Positions 1-7,697 of a DNA stretch of 12,424 bases are shown here, in pieces. A program made the translations under genes and the position numbers. The stretch lies in assembly GCA_020625635.1 (NCBI GenBank), contig JAHLBL010000029.1, forward strand, positions 1-12,424, in the 5' to 3' direction. Numbering within the stretch: the first letter of the stretch is position 1; the number at the start of each line of letters is the position of its first letter. The notes beneath the pieces are model-generated. The model was not told the origin of the DNA. It did not search any database and worked only from the letters and a program-made list of their open reading frames with translations. The stretch is from a bacterium (lineage in GTDB: Bacteria; Bacillota; Clostridia; Oscillospirales; Acutalibacteraceae).

Positions 1-2283
1 AAGGAGCGCAGGGGAGAGGTTATCGACTACGTTATCCGCAAATACGGCGCCGACCACGTAGCGCAGATCATAGCCTTCGGCACAATGGCTGCGCGCGGCT
101 CGATACGCGACGTCGGACGAGCCCTCGCCGTTCCGTACAACACGGTCGACAGGATAGCCAAGCTCGTTCCGTTCGAGCTCAATATGACAATCGAGAAGGC
201 GATGAAGCTATCTCCCGAGCTTAAAACAAAATACGACACGGAGCCCGAGACGAAGAACATCATAGATATCGCCCTGAAGCTCGAGGGTATGCCGCGCCAC
301 GCTACGATGCACGCGGCAGGTGTAGTTATCACCGAGAAGCCCGTCTCCGATTACGTTCCGCTGTCCTCCAACGACGGCAACACTGTCACACAATTCACGA
401 TGACGACGCTCGAGGAGCTCGGACTTTTGAAGATGGACTTCCTCGGACTGAGGAACCTCACGGTAATCGACGATACCGTAAAGATGATTCGCAGGAGCAA
501 CCCTGATTTTGACATAAACAGCATAAGCGACGATGACCGAGCGGTTTACAGAATGATGTCCGCGGGCAACAGCGAGGGCGTGTTCCAGTTTGAATCGCAG
601 GGGATGAAAAACGTCCTTACTCAGCTTCGCCCCGATTGCTTCGAGGATCTGATCGCTGTTATTTCGCTCTACCGCCCGGGTCCTATGGACAGTATTCCGA
701 CCTATATCGACTGCCGCCACAACGCCTCTCACATACGCTATAAGCACCCGATGCTCGAGGATATCCTGCGCGTTACCTACGGCTGTATCGTGTATCAGGA
801 GCAGGTAATGCAGATACTGCGTAAGCTCGCGGGCTACTCGCTCGGCAGAGCGGATATCGTCCGCCGTGCTATGAGCAAGAAAAAGCACGACGTTATGGAG
901 AAGGAGCGCCGGATCTTTATAGAAGGTCTCGTGGACGATGACGGTAACGTCGTTGTCGAGGGCTGTCTCAGACGCGGTGTCGACCGTAAAACCGCCACGG
1001 CGATTTACGATGAGATGGAGAGCTTCGCCTCCTACGCCTTCAACAAATCCCACGCTACGGCATACGCCAAGGTCTCTTATCAGACGGCATATCTGAAATG
1101 CCATTACCCGAAGGAATATATGGCGGCGCTTATGTCGAGCGTGCTCGACAGTCAGAATAAGCTCGCTTCATATATAGCCGAGTGTCATAACCTCGGCATC
1201 AACATCCTGCCTCCCGACGTAAACACGAGCTTTTACGGCTTTACGGTCTCGGGCAGGGATATACGCTACGGTCTGCTCGCGATAAAGAACCTCGGCAGAC
1301 AGTTTATCGACGCTATTATACAGAAGCGCAGGCTCTCGCCGTATTCGTCGTTCTACGATTTCTGTAAGCGGCTCTACGACCGTACCCTGAACAGCCGCGC
1401 TCTCGAGAGCCTCATAAAGTGCGGCGCGCTCGACAATCTCGGGCTCAACCGCCGCCAGATGCTCCTTATGTCAAAGACGGTTCTGTCTGACCTCGAGTAC
1501 GAGAGTAAAAGGAACCTGAGAGGTCAGATGTCGTTCTTCGATATGGGCGGGGAGCAGGCTGACAACGAGCCCGTGCCTCCCGATGTTCCCGAGTTTCCGC
1601 GTGAGGAACTGCTTTTTATGGAGAACGAGGTCGCGGGAATGTACCTCAGCGGTCATCCGATCGACGAATTCAGCGACTACATAAACGCGGTTCACGCTGA
1701 CAGGATCGGCGACATCATCAACAAGGAAAACAGTAGCTACAGGGACAAGAGCGAGGTGCGCCTTGTCTGTATCGTTGCTAACCAGAAAACTCAGATCACG
1801 AAGAGCAACCAGATGATGGCTTTCGTGACTGTAGAGGACCGCTACGGCACGATTGAAATTATCGTATTCCCGAACGTCTACGCGAGGTGCTCGGCGTTTC
1901 TGATGAAATCCGCGGTTGTGGAGATTTTCGGCACTGTTAATATGCGCGAGGACGAGGAGCCCAAGGTTATCGCCAATGAGATCCGTCCTGTTGACAGGAA
2001 CTCTGTACCTCAGCCCGCGCCCGAACAAAAAGCTCCGCAGCCTGTGAAAAGGAGCTCGGCTCCGCCTAAGCTCTACCTCAAAATTGATAATCTGGACTCG
2101 GAATTGTTTAAAAAAGCATTCAGAGTTCTTGATATATTCGACGGCAGAACACCCGTTGTGTTTTATCTCACCGACACTGAGAAGAGTATGATCGCCCCTC
2201 AGCGGATGTGGGTGTCGCTCAACGACGTGATGATAAAGGAGCTGAAGCATCAGCTCGGCGGAGAAAATGTCGTTGTAAGATAA
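1..2283 (+). CDS. dnaE: DNA polymerase III subunit alpha (DnaE), 5' end cut by window edge
   Basis: Catalytic subunit of replicative DNA polymerase III (family C). The frame is open from base 1, so the gene begins outside the window; 760 residues are visible of a protein usually about 1,150 long. The first residues (KERRGEVIDYV, then QIIAFGTMAARGSIRDVGR) correspond to the region just after the PDxDxD motif that holds the first two catalytic aspartates, so those two lie just off the left edge. The third is visible in KMDFLGLRNLT (codon 436-438). Next come GVFQFES, SLYRPGPMDS and IVYQEQVMQI of the polymerase core, then FASYAFNKSHATAYA leading into the helix-hairpin-helix region, and an OB-fold near visible residues 585-640 (VRLVCIVANQ...VTVEDRYGTIEIIVFP). 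The C-terminal tail is of the Firmicutes type. No frameshift was seen. The ATG at base 85 is internal and is not the start. Confidence 0.97.
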   Translation, partial: KERRGEVIDYVIRKYGADHVAQIIAFGTMAARGSIRDVGRALAVPYNTVDRIAKLVPFELNMTIEKAMKLSPELKTKYDTEPETKNIIDIALKLEGMPRHATMHAAGVVITEKPVSDYVPLSSNDGNTVTQFTMTTLEELGLLKMDFLGLRNLTVIDDTVKMIRRSNPDFDINSISDDDRAVYRMMSAGNSEGVFQFESQGMKNVLTQLRPDCFEDLIAVISLYRPGPMDSIPTYIDCRHNASHIRYKHPMLEDILRVTYGCIVYQEQVMQILRKLAGYSLGRADIVRRAMSKKKHDVMEKERRIFIEGLVDDDGNVVVEGCLRRGVDRKTATAIYDEMESFASYAFNKSHATAYAKVSYQTAYLKCHYPKEYMAALMSSVLDSQNKLASYIAECHNLGINILPPDVNTSFYGFTVSGRDIRYGLLAIKNLGRQFIDAIIQKRRLSPYSSFYDFCKRLYDRTLNSRALESLIKCGALDNLGLNRRQMLLMSKTVLSDLEYESKRNLRGQMSFFDMGGEQADNEPVPPDVPEFPREELLFMENEVAGMYLSGHPIDEFSDYINAVHADRIGDIINKENSSYRDKSEVRLVCIVANQKTQITKSNQMMAFVTVEDRYGTIEIIVFPNVYARCSAFLMKSAVVEIFGTVNMREDEEPKVIANEIRPVDRNSVPQPAPEQKAPQPVKRSSAPPKLYLKIDNLDSELFKKAFRVLDIFDGRTPVVFYLTDTEKSMIAPQRMWVSLNDVMIKELKHQLGGENVVVR

Positions 2284-2284
2284 T

Positions 2285-2300
2285 ACGGTGCACGCACCGT
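2285..2300 (+). other. Short hairpin between dnaE and the substrate-binding protein gene
   Basis: ACGGTG-CACG-CACCGT forms a 6-bp stem with a 4-nt loop two bases after the dnaE stop codon. No T-run follows, so it does not look like an intrinsic terminator. It could be an RNA-processing or stability element, or chance. No promoter is visible in the 37-bp gap, so the next gene may be co-transcribed with dnaE. Confidence 0.35.
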
Positions 2301-2320
2301 TATCAAATCGGAGGTTTTCT

Positions 2321-3286
2321 ATGAAAAAGTTTATCAGCATAATGCTTGCGGCTGCCGTCGCGCTGACGGCATTCGCGCTCTGCGCCTGCTCGGACAGTAA
2401 ACAGGACAAGACCTTTAAGGTCGGAATCTGCCAGTATTACGACAGCGAGATCTACACCGAAGCTACGAACGGCTTTACGGACAAGCTTAAGGAGAAATAC
2501 GGCGACAATGTTGAGATCACGCTGAAAAAAGCTAAGGGCGACGCCGACAAATGCGACACGATTCTCGACGGCTTTGTAAAGGATAAGGTCGACCTTATTC
2601 TCGCCAACGGAGCGCCAGCTCTTTTAGCCGCGGCGGATAAGATTGAGAAGATCCCTGTTATGGCTACCTGTGTCCATGATTTCGCTTCCACGCTCAAGCT
2701 CGGAAACAAAAGCGGAGTTACGGGAAGAAATATCTCAGGCACATCCAGCGCCGTTCCCCCTGACGCTCAGGCTTCGATGATCAAGGAGCTGTTCCCGAAC
2801 GTCTCCACCGTAGCTATTCTCTTTTCCTCGAAAAACAGCGACTCAAAGTCTCAGTCCGACGCCCTTACCGAAGCGCTTCAGGAGAACGGTTACGCCGTGA
2901 CCGCCTATACCTTCGCGAATGACGCAGACATAGCTGACGTTGCGACAGCGGCGTGCAGTGAGAACGATATTCTGTTCCTTCCTTCCGACAACAGTCTCAT
3001 TCAGTCGTCGGAGCAGCTCGCGGGCGTTGTGCTCAAATCCCGCACTCCCACAATTACATCCGATGAAAAGCTCTGCGCCGAATGCGGCCTCGCGACTCTC
3101 TCGGTTTCTTACTACGATCTCGGCACGACTACTGCCAATATGGCTTACAGAGTTCTCACCGACGGCGAGGATATTTCTCAGATGAAGGTTGAGTCCGCTT
3201 CCGAGTTTACGAAGAAGTACAACAAAGAAATGGCTTCCTCAATGGGCTTTGATCCTCCCGAGGGTTATACCGCGATTGGTGAATAA
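2321..3286 (+). CDS. ABC transporter substrate-binding lipoprotein, TrpX/ABC_sub_bind family
   Basis: Extracytoplasmic solute-binding lipoprotein of 321 residues. The ATG at 2321 is chosen because GGAGGT (2310-2315) sits 5 nt upstream and the protein then begins with a classic signal peptide: MKKF, a hydrophobic stretch to residue 20, and a lipobox LCAC with Cys23 as the likely lipidated residue. An upstream in-frame ATG at 2288 has no ribosome site and would bury the signal. The mature protein starts FKVGICQYYDSEIY, followed by VDLILANGAPAL, a GTSSAVPPDAQ segment, DILFLPSDN and ATLSVSYYDLGTTTANMAY. This pattern is typical of the ABC_sub_bind (COG2984) proteins, some of which bind tryptophan or tyrosine. 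The usual partner permease and ATPase genes do not follow; the next gene is iorA. The ligand is not determinable from sequence, but an aromatic compound would fit the downstream operon. Confidence 0.88.
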   Translation: MKKFISIMLAAAVALTAFALCACSDSKQDKTFKVGICQYYDSEIYTEATNGFTDKLKEKYGDNVEITLKKAKGDADKCDTILDGFVKDKVDLILANGAPALLAAADKIEKIPVMATCVHDFASTLKLGNKSGVTGRNISGTSSAVPPDAQASMIKELFPNVSTVAILFSSKNSDSKSQSDALTEALQENGYAVTAYTFANDADIADVATAACSENDILFLPSDNSLIQSSEQLAGVVLKSRTPTITSDEKLCAECGLATLSVSYYDLGTTTANMAYRVLTDGEDISQMKVESASEFTKKYNKEMASSMGFDPPEGYTAIGE

Positions 3287-3287
3287 T

Positions 3288-3303
3288 ATACTTTTGGGAG
3301 TAT
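3288..3303 (+). terminator. Weak hairpin after the substrate-binding protein gene
   Basis: ATACT-TTTGGG-AGTAT (5-bp, AT-rich stem) is followed by TTGTTTATA. This is a poor intrinsic terminator at best, and some transcription probably continues into iorA. Confidence 0.25.
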
Positions 3304-3320
3304 TTGTTTATAACGATTAA

Positions 3321-3350
3321 TTGACATACAGTCTGAAAAAGTGGTAAAAT
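3321..3350 (+). promoter_or_regulatory. Sigma-A promoter of the iorA-iorB-paaK-ACT operon
   Basis: Perfect -35 TTGACA (3321-3326) and -10 TAAAAT (3345-3350) with an 18-bp spacer. Transcription would start near 3357, leaving a leader of about 20 nt before the iorA ATG. That is too short for a riboswitch or T-box, so control is more likely by a DNA-binding protein or by the general promoter. The iorA ribosome site AAGGGTGA is at 3367-3374. Confidence 0.75.
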
Positions 3351-3378
3351 AGATTTATTAATTTATAAGGGTGATTAG

Positions 3379-5118
3379 ATGAAAAAACTTTTGATTGGTA
3401 ATGAGGCTGTAGCCAGAGGTCTTTATGACGCGGGCTGCTCGTTCATTTCGAGCTACCCGGGCACGCCCAGTACCGAGATTACCGAGAAATTCGCGTTGTT
3501 TGATGACGCGTACTGCGAATGGGCTCCCAATGAGAAGGTCGCCACTGAGGCCGCCTTCGGCGCGTCCCTTAACGGAAAGAGAGCGGCGTGCTGTATGAAG
3601 CATGTTGGTCTCAACGTAGCCGCCGACCCGCTGTTCACAATGTCCTACACGGGCGTTAACGGCGGAATGGTTATCTGTGTAGCAGATGACCCGGGAATGC
3701 ACTCCTCACAGAACGAGCAGGATTCCCGTCACTACGCGATTGCCGCCAAGGTTCCTATGCTCGAGCCCTCCGACTCTCAGGAGTCCTACGACTTCGCGAG
3801 ACTTGCTTTTGAGATTTCCGAGGAGTTCGATACTCCCGTGTTTATCAAAATGTGTACCCGCGTCGCTCACTCCCAGAGCATCGTCGAGCTCGGCGAAAAG
3901 CTCGACAAGGTCGACCGCGGATATGAGAAGAACCCGCAGAAATACATAATGGCTCCCGCTAACGCTATCCGCCGTCATCCCTTTGTGGAGGACAGAACGA
4001 AAGCTCTCGCCGAGTACGCCGAGACTTCGCCCGTCAACCGCGTTGAGAAGGGTACTGACGGCAAGAAGGGAATCATCACCTCGTCCACCTCGTATCAGTA
4101 CATCAAAGAGGTGTTCGGCGACAGCGTGAGCGTTCTCAAGCTCGGTATGGTGAATCCGCTGCCTACAAAGCTGATCAAGGATTTTGCCGCCTCCGTTGAG
4201 GAACTCTATGTCGTTGAGGAGCTTGATCCGATTATTGAGGCGCACTGCCGCAACATCGGCGTTGACGTTGTCGGTAAGGAGAAGTTCTCCGTTACGGGCG
4301 AATTCTCGCAGAAGACTGTCGCGAAGGCTTTTGAGCTCGGCGACAATTACAGCGTTAAGCTCGACGAGAATATCCCCGTCCGTCCTCCGATGATGTGCGC
4401 GGGCTGTCCTCACAGAGGTATGTTCTATGTTCTCTCGAAGAACAAGCTCACCGTCCTCGGTGACATCGGCTGTTATACGCTCGGCTCTGCCGCTCCGCTT
4501 AACGCGCTCGATATGACGCTCTGTATGGGCGCTTCCGTTTCGGGTATCCACGGCTTCAATGTCGCGGGCGGAGAGGACAGCGAGAAGAAGACCGTCTGCG
4601 TGATCGGCGACTCTACCTTTATGCACTCGGGCGTTACAGGTCTTATCAATATTGCTTACAATCAGTCGAACTCGACTGTAATTATACTGGACAACTCCAT
4701 CACCGGTATGACAGGTCATCAGCAGAACCCCACCACGGGCTACTCCATCAAGGGTGATCCCGCGGGTAAGGTTTGTCTCGAGGATCTCTGCCGCTCAATC
4801 GGCATCAACTCCGTAAGAGTAGTGGATCCCTACAACCTCGAGGAGTGCGAGCGTGTTGTAAAGGAAGAAATCGCCAAGGAAGAGCCTTCCGTAATCATCT
4901 CGCGCAGACCCTGTGTTCTGCTCAAGTACGTCAAGCCCAAAAAGCCGCTCGTTGTCAATAAGGACAAGTGCCGCGGATGTAAGCGCTGTATGAAGTTCGG
5001 CTGCCCCGCAATCAGCTTCAGAAACAAGCACGCTGCCGTTGACCCGACGCTCTGTGTCGGCTGCGGAGTATGCGAACAGCTTTGTCCGTTTGACGCTTTT
5101 GAAAGTGAGGAGGGCTGA
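3379..5118 (+). CDS. iorA: Indolepyruvate:ferredoxin oxidoreductase, alpha subunit (IorA)
   Basis: Large subunit (579 residues) of the thiamine-diphosphate and iron-sulfur enzyme that interconverts aryl-2-oxoacids plus CoA with arylacetyl-CoA, CO2 and reduced ferredoxin in the cytoplasm. The N-terminal pyrimidine-binding type domain starts with GNEAVARGLYDAGCSFISSYPGTPSTEI. The thiamine-diphosphate domain has CAGCPHRGMFY, GDIGCYTLG, CMGASVSGIHG and the cofactor motif GDS (410-412) to DNSITGMTGHQ (438-448). The C-terminus carries two ferredoxin-type cysteine sets: Cys531/534/537/542 and Cys559/562/565/569, each ending in CP. Length and domain order match the family. The start is supported by AAGGGTGA just upstream. 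iorB follows 3 bp after the stop, with its ribosome site inside the iorA 3' end, indicating translational coupling. Which aryl oxoacid is preferred cannot be read from sequence. Confidence 0.96.
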   Translation: MKKLLIGNEAVARGLYDAGCSFISSYPGTPSTEITEKFALFDDAYCEWAPNEKVATEAAFGASLNGKRAACCMKHVGLNVAADPLFTMSYTGVNGGMVICVADDPGMHSSQNEQDSRHYAIAAKVPMLEPSDSQESYDFARLAFEISEEFDTPVFIKMCTRVAHSQSIVELGEKLDKVDRGYEKNPQKYIMAPANAIRRHPFVEDRTKALAEYAETSPVNRVEKGTDGKKGIITSSTSYQYIKEVFGDSVSVLKLGMVNPLPTKLIKDFAASVEELYVVEELDPIIEAHCRNIGVDVVGKEKFSVTGEFSQKTVAKAFELGDNYSVKLDENIPVRPPMMCAGCPHRGMFYVLSKNKLTVLGDIGCYTLGSAAPLNALDMTLCMGASVSGIHGFNVAGGEDSEKKTVCVIGDSTFMHSGVTGLINIAYNQSNSTVIILDNSITGMTGHQQNPTTGYSIKGDPAGKVCLEDLCRSIGINSVRVVDPYNLEECERVVKEEIAKEEPSVIISRRPCVLLKYVKPKKPLVVNKDKCRGCKRCMKFGCPAISFRNKHAAVDPTLCVGCGVCEQLCPFDAFESEEG

Positions 5119-5121
5119 TTT

Positions 5122-5697
5122 ATGGAAACAAAAAATATTATGATAGTCGGCGTAGGCGGTCAGGGATCGCTTCTCGCCAGTAAGCTCCTCGGCAGACTTC
5201 TTGTCGACGAGGGATACGACGTAAAAGTAAGCGAGGTTCACGGAATGAGCCAGCGCGGCGGCTCCGTCGTCACATATGTCCGTTTCGGCGACAAGGTTTA
5301 TTCGCCCGTCATCGAGGATGGCGAGGCTGATTACATCGTCTCGTTCGAAAAGCTCGAGGCGGCGAGATATGTCGATAAGCTTAAAAAGGACGGTACAGTT
5401 ATCGTCAATACTCAGCAGATCGACCCTATGCCCGTAATTATCGGTGCTGCCGAATATCCCGAAAATGTGATCGCGCAGATGGAGGAGAAGGGCGTTCATG
5501 TAGACGCTCTCGACGCTCTTTCGCTCGCGAACGAGGCAGGAACCTCAAAGGCGTGCAACATTGTGCTTATGGGCAGACTCGCAAAGTATTTTGATATCGA
5601 TGCCGAGAAGTGGGAGACCGCGATCAGAAACTGTGTAAAGCCGCAGTTCGTTGACGTGAACCTTAAGGCGTTTGAGCTTGGATATAATTTTAAATAA
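5122..5697 (+). CDS. iorB: Indolepyruvate:ferredoxin oxidoreductase, beta subunit (IorB)
   Basis: Small subunit (191 residues) of the same oxidoreductase, equivalent to the gamma domain of pyruvate:ferredoxin oxidoreductases. The N-terminus has the glycine-rich signature GVGGQGSLLASKLLG (10-24), followed by SEVHGMSQRGGSVVTYVRFG, both diagnostic of the POR_N/IorB family; EADYIVSFEKLEAARY is also typical. The ATG at 5122 is preceded by GAGGAGGG (5107-5114), which lies within the last codons of iorA. The paired gene order, 3-bp spacing and shared operon show it forms a heterodimer with IorA. It has no iron-sulfur motif itself, as expected for this subunit. No defects were seen. Confidence 0.95.
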   Translation: METKNIMIVGVGGQGSLLASKLLGRLLVDEGYDVKVSEVHGMSQRGGSVVTYVRFGDKVYSPVIEDGEADYIVSFEKLEAARYVDKLKKDGTVIVNTQQIDPMPVIIGAAEYPENVIAQMEEKGVHVDALDALSLANEAGTSKACNIVLMGRLAKYFDIDAEKWETAIRNCVKPQFVDVNLKAFELGYNFK

Positions 5698-5712
5698 AAG
5701 GGGATGATACCG

Positions 5713-7029
5713 ATGGGAAATTTCTTCCAGAAGGAAGCGGAGACGATGCCTGTTGAGCAGATCAAGGCTCTCCAGAGCGAAAAGCTCGTAAAACAGGTTA
5801 AGCACGCTTACGAAAACGTGGAGTACTATCGAAATCTTATGGATAAAAAGGGCGTTAAGCCCGAGGATATAAAGGGCATCGAGGATATTTCGAAGCTTCC
5901 TTTCCTCTCAAAGGACGACCTCAGAGAGGCTTATCCCACAGGTCTGCTCGCCGTTGACCTCAAGGACTGCGTACGTATTCACTCTACCTCGGGTACGACG
6001 GGCAAGCGCGTTGTAGCCTACTATACTCAGGAGGACCTCGACCTTTGGAGTGACTGCACCGCGAGAGCGATTGTCGCCGCGGGCGGTACCGACGAGGACG
6101 TTTGTCAGGTCTGCTACGGCTACGGACTTTTCACGGGCGGCGCGGGAATCGACAACGGCTCCCACAAGCTCGGCTGTCTCACGCTCCCGATGTCCAGCGG
6201 CAACACGGACCGTCAGATTCAGTTTATGATGGACTTAAAAGCCACGATTATCTGCTGCACACCCTCGTACGCGGCTTACATAGGCGAAACTCTCAGGGAG
6301 AAGGGCTATAAGCCCGAGGACAACCACCTCAAGGCGGGCATCTTCGGCGCTGAGGCGTGGACTGAGGAAATGCGCCGCGACATCGAGAAGAACCTCGGTA
6401 TCAAGGCTTACGATATCTACGGCTTAACCGAAATATCCGGACCGGGCGTCGCGTTCGAGTGTGAGGAACAGAGCGGTATGCATATCAACGAGGATCACTT
6501 CCTCGCCGAGATCATCAACCCAGAGACAGGCGAGCCTCTGCCTCTCGGAGAGAAGGGCGAGCTCGTATTCACCTCGCTCGACAAAAAGGCGTTCCCGCTT
6601 ATCCGCTACAGAACACGCGACATCTGCGTGCTTACCCGCGAGAAGTGCTCCTGCGGACGCACCTTCGTTAAGATGTGCAAGCCGATGGGACGCTCCGACG
6701 ATATGATGATTATCAAGGGCGTAAACGTATTCCCGAGCCAGATCGAGGCGGTTCTTCTGAACGAGGGTTATGCTCCCAACTATCAGATCGTCGTTGACCG
6801 CGTCAACAACTCCGATTCGCTCGATGTTTATGTTGAGATGCACCCCGAGGACTTCTCGGATAAGGTCAAGGATATGACTAACAAGGAGAAGCAGCTTTCG
6901 GGCGCTATCAAGGCAATGCTCGGTATCAAGCCCGTGGTTCACCTTGTCGCTCCCAAGTCTATTCAGCGCAGCGAGGGCAAGGCTGTGCGCGTAATCGACA
7001 AGCGCAAGCGCCTTGGTATAAATATTTAA
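5713..7029 (+). CDS. paaK: Phenylacetate/arylacetate-CoA ligase (PaaK family, AMP-forming)
   Basis: ANL-superfamily adenylating enzyme that joins phenylacetate or a related arylacetate to CoA with ATP (reversible in principle). With the start at 5713 it has 438 residues, normal for PaaK. The phosphate-binding loop HSTSGTTGK is at residues 90-98, the YGLTE motif at 236-240, RTRDIC with a nearby cysteine pair (CSCGR) near 300-320, and the hinge/C-terminal KGVNVFPSQIE from residue 335. The start at 5713 is preferred because GGGG (5700-5703) is 9 nt upstream; an in-frame ATG at 5704 directly abuts that ribosome site and is too close. It follows iorB by 15 bp and precedes the ACT gene by 13 bp. 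In this setting it either activates scavenged arylacetate for reductive carboxylation by IorAB, or runs backward to gain ATP. Substrate choice is inferred from context. Confidence 0.93.
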   Translation: MGNFFQKEAETMPVEQIKALQSEKLVKQVKHAYENVEYYRNLMDKKGVKPEDIKGIEDISKLPFLSKDDLREAYPTGLLAVDLKDCVRIHSTSGTTGKRVVAYYTQEDLDLWSDCTARAIVAAGGTDEDVCQVCYGYGLFTGGAGIDNGSHKLGCLTLPMSSGNTDRQIQFMMDLKATIICCTPSYAAYIGETLREKGYKPEDNHLKAGIFGAEAWTEEMRRDIEKNLGIKAYDIYGLTEISGPGVAFECEEQSGMHINEDHFLAEIINPETGEPLPLGEKGELVFTSLDKKAFPLIRYRTRDICVLTREKCSCGRTFVKMCKPMGRSDDMMIIKGVNVFPSQIEAVLLNEGYAPNYQIVVDRVNNSDSLDVYVEMHPEDFSDKVKDMTNKEKQLSGAIKAMLGIKPVVHLVAPKSIQRSEGKAVRVIDKRKRLGINI

Positions 7030-7042
7030 GGGGGATTAACTT

Positions 7043-7474
7043 ATGGCTATAAAACAGTTATCCGTATTTGTTGAGAATATGCCCGGTACTCTCGCCGACG
7101 TTACCGACGCTATCGCCGACGCGGAAATTGATATCCGCGCTATGAGCGTTGCCGATACACAGCAGTTCGGCATTATCAGAATGATTGTCGACGATATCGC
7201 TACCGCGAAGCAGAAGCTCAGCGACCGCAACCTCTTTGTAAAGACGACCGACGTTGTCGGTGTAGCCGTCAGCGACGAGCCCGGCGGTCTCGCAAGAGCC
7301 GTGCGTGTTTTAGCCGACAACAAAATCAATATCGACTACCTCTACGCGTTTATCTCCGTTTCAAAGAAAAACGCTTACGTCGTGCTCCGTGTTGACGAGA
7401 ACGACGCGGCGGAGAAGGTTCTTGTCGAGAACGGCTTTAAGCTCGTAACGGACGACGATATTTCTACTCTGTAA
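7043..7474 (+). CDS. Tandem ACT-domain protein, probable amino-acid sensor
   Basis: Small cytoplasmic protein of 143 residues made of two ACT domains and nothing else. The first covers about residues 4-65 (SVFVENMPGTLADVTDAIA, then IDIRAMSV) and the second about 70-140 (VAVSDEPGGLARAVRVLAD, then INIDYLYAFIS). The PG turns after the first strand of each domain are where ACT domains bind amino acids. The start is backed by AGGGGG (about 7029-7035) and 13-bp spacing from paaK. It has no catalytic or DNA-binding part, so it probably senses an amino acid, likely aromatic given its neighbours, and modulates IorAB/PaaK or another protein. ACT-only genes next to ior-paaK are a recurring arrangement in anaerobes. 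The target is unknown. Confidence 0.88.
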   Translation: MAIKQLSVFVENMPGTLADVTDAIADAEIDIRAMSVADTQQFGIIRMIVDDIATAKQKLSDRNLFVKTTDVVGVAVSDEPGGLARAVRVLADNKINIDYLYAFISVSKKNAYVVLRVDENDAAEKVLVENGFKLVTDDDISTL

Positions 7475-7495
7475 TTTCTAAATAAGAATAATAAA

Positions 7496-7536
7496 TCGGA
7501 CGGACAGGATTTATAACCTGTCCGTCCGACTTTTTT
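7496..7536 (+). terminator. Strong intrinsic terminator of the ior-paaK operon
   Basis: A perfect 13-bp stem, TCGGACGGACAGG (7496-7508) with CCTGTCCGTCCGA (7517-7529), an 8-nt loop, and then C followed by six T residues (7531-7536). It ends transcription after the ACT gene and isolates groESL. Confidence 0.93.
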
Positions 7537-7577
7537 CGCGCGAGGAAGCATTCCGACAGAAAAAAATAATTTTTGTA

Positions 7578-7594
7578 AGTCAAAAAAGGTCAAA
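7578..7594 (+). promoter_or_regulatory. CtsR operator upstream of groES
   Basis: AGTCAAA-AAA-GGTCAAA matches the published CtsR heptad direct-repeat consensus RGTCAAANANRGTCAAA at every fixed position. It lies 6 bp upstream of the groES -35 box. The match is seen directly; that CtsR binds here is inferred, and ctsR itself is not in the window. Confidence 0.72.
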
Positions 7595-7600
7595 TTTCTC

Positions 7601-7628
7601 TTGACATTTCCGAAAATTGGGCTATAAT
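7601..7628 (+). promoter_or_regulatory. Sigma-A promoter of groES-groEL
   Basis: Consensus -35 TTGACA (7601-7606) and -10 TATAAT (7623-7628), 16-bp spacer. Predicted start near 7635, at the first bases of the CIRCE operator, giving a leader of about 60 nt. Confidence 0.88.
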
Positions 7629-7632
7629 ATAT

Positions 7633-7659
7633 TTAGCACTCAAAGATAACGAGTGCTAA
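7633..7659 (+). promoter_or_regulatory. CIRCE element (HrcA operator)
   Basis: TTAGCACTC (7633-7641), 9-bp spacer, GAGTGCTAA (7651-7659): a perfect match to the CIRCE inverted repeat bound by the heat-shock repressor HrcA. It sits over the predicted transcription start and would lie in the 5' leader of the mRNA. Confidence 0.97.
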
Positions 7660-7697
7660 TTGAAATAGTATACTGTATTTTTAAGGAGGAATCATAT

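Noticed and set aside
208..1104. Long open frames antisense to dnaE, iorA, groEL and others
   Set aside because: They mirror codon bias in genes on the opposite strand, show no protein-family motifs and have no ribosome sites.
3351..3378. AT-rich near-palindrome after the iorA promoter as an operator or riboswitch
   Set aside because: The dyad is short and made only of A and T, and the leader is about 20 nt, too short for a structured RNA sensor.
5704..5712. Upstream ATG for paaK
   Set aside because: It directly abuts the GGGG ribosome site, leaving no spacer; the ATG at 5713 has a 9-nt spacer.
7653..7697. Upstream ATG for groES
   Set aside because: It lies inside the CIRCE element, lacks a ribosome site, and the conserved GroES N-terminus with AAGGAGGA is at 7698.
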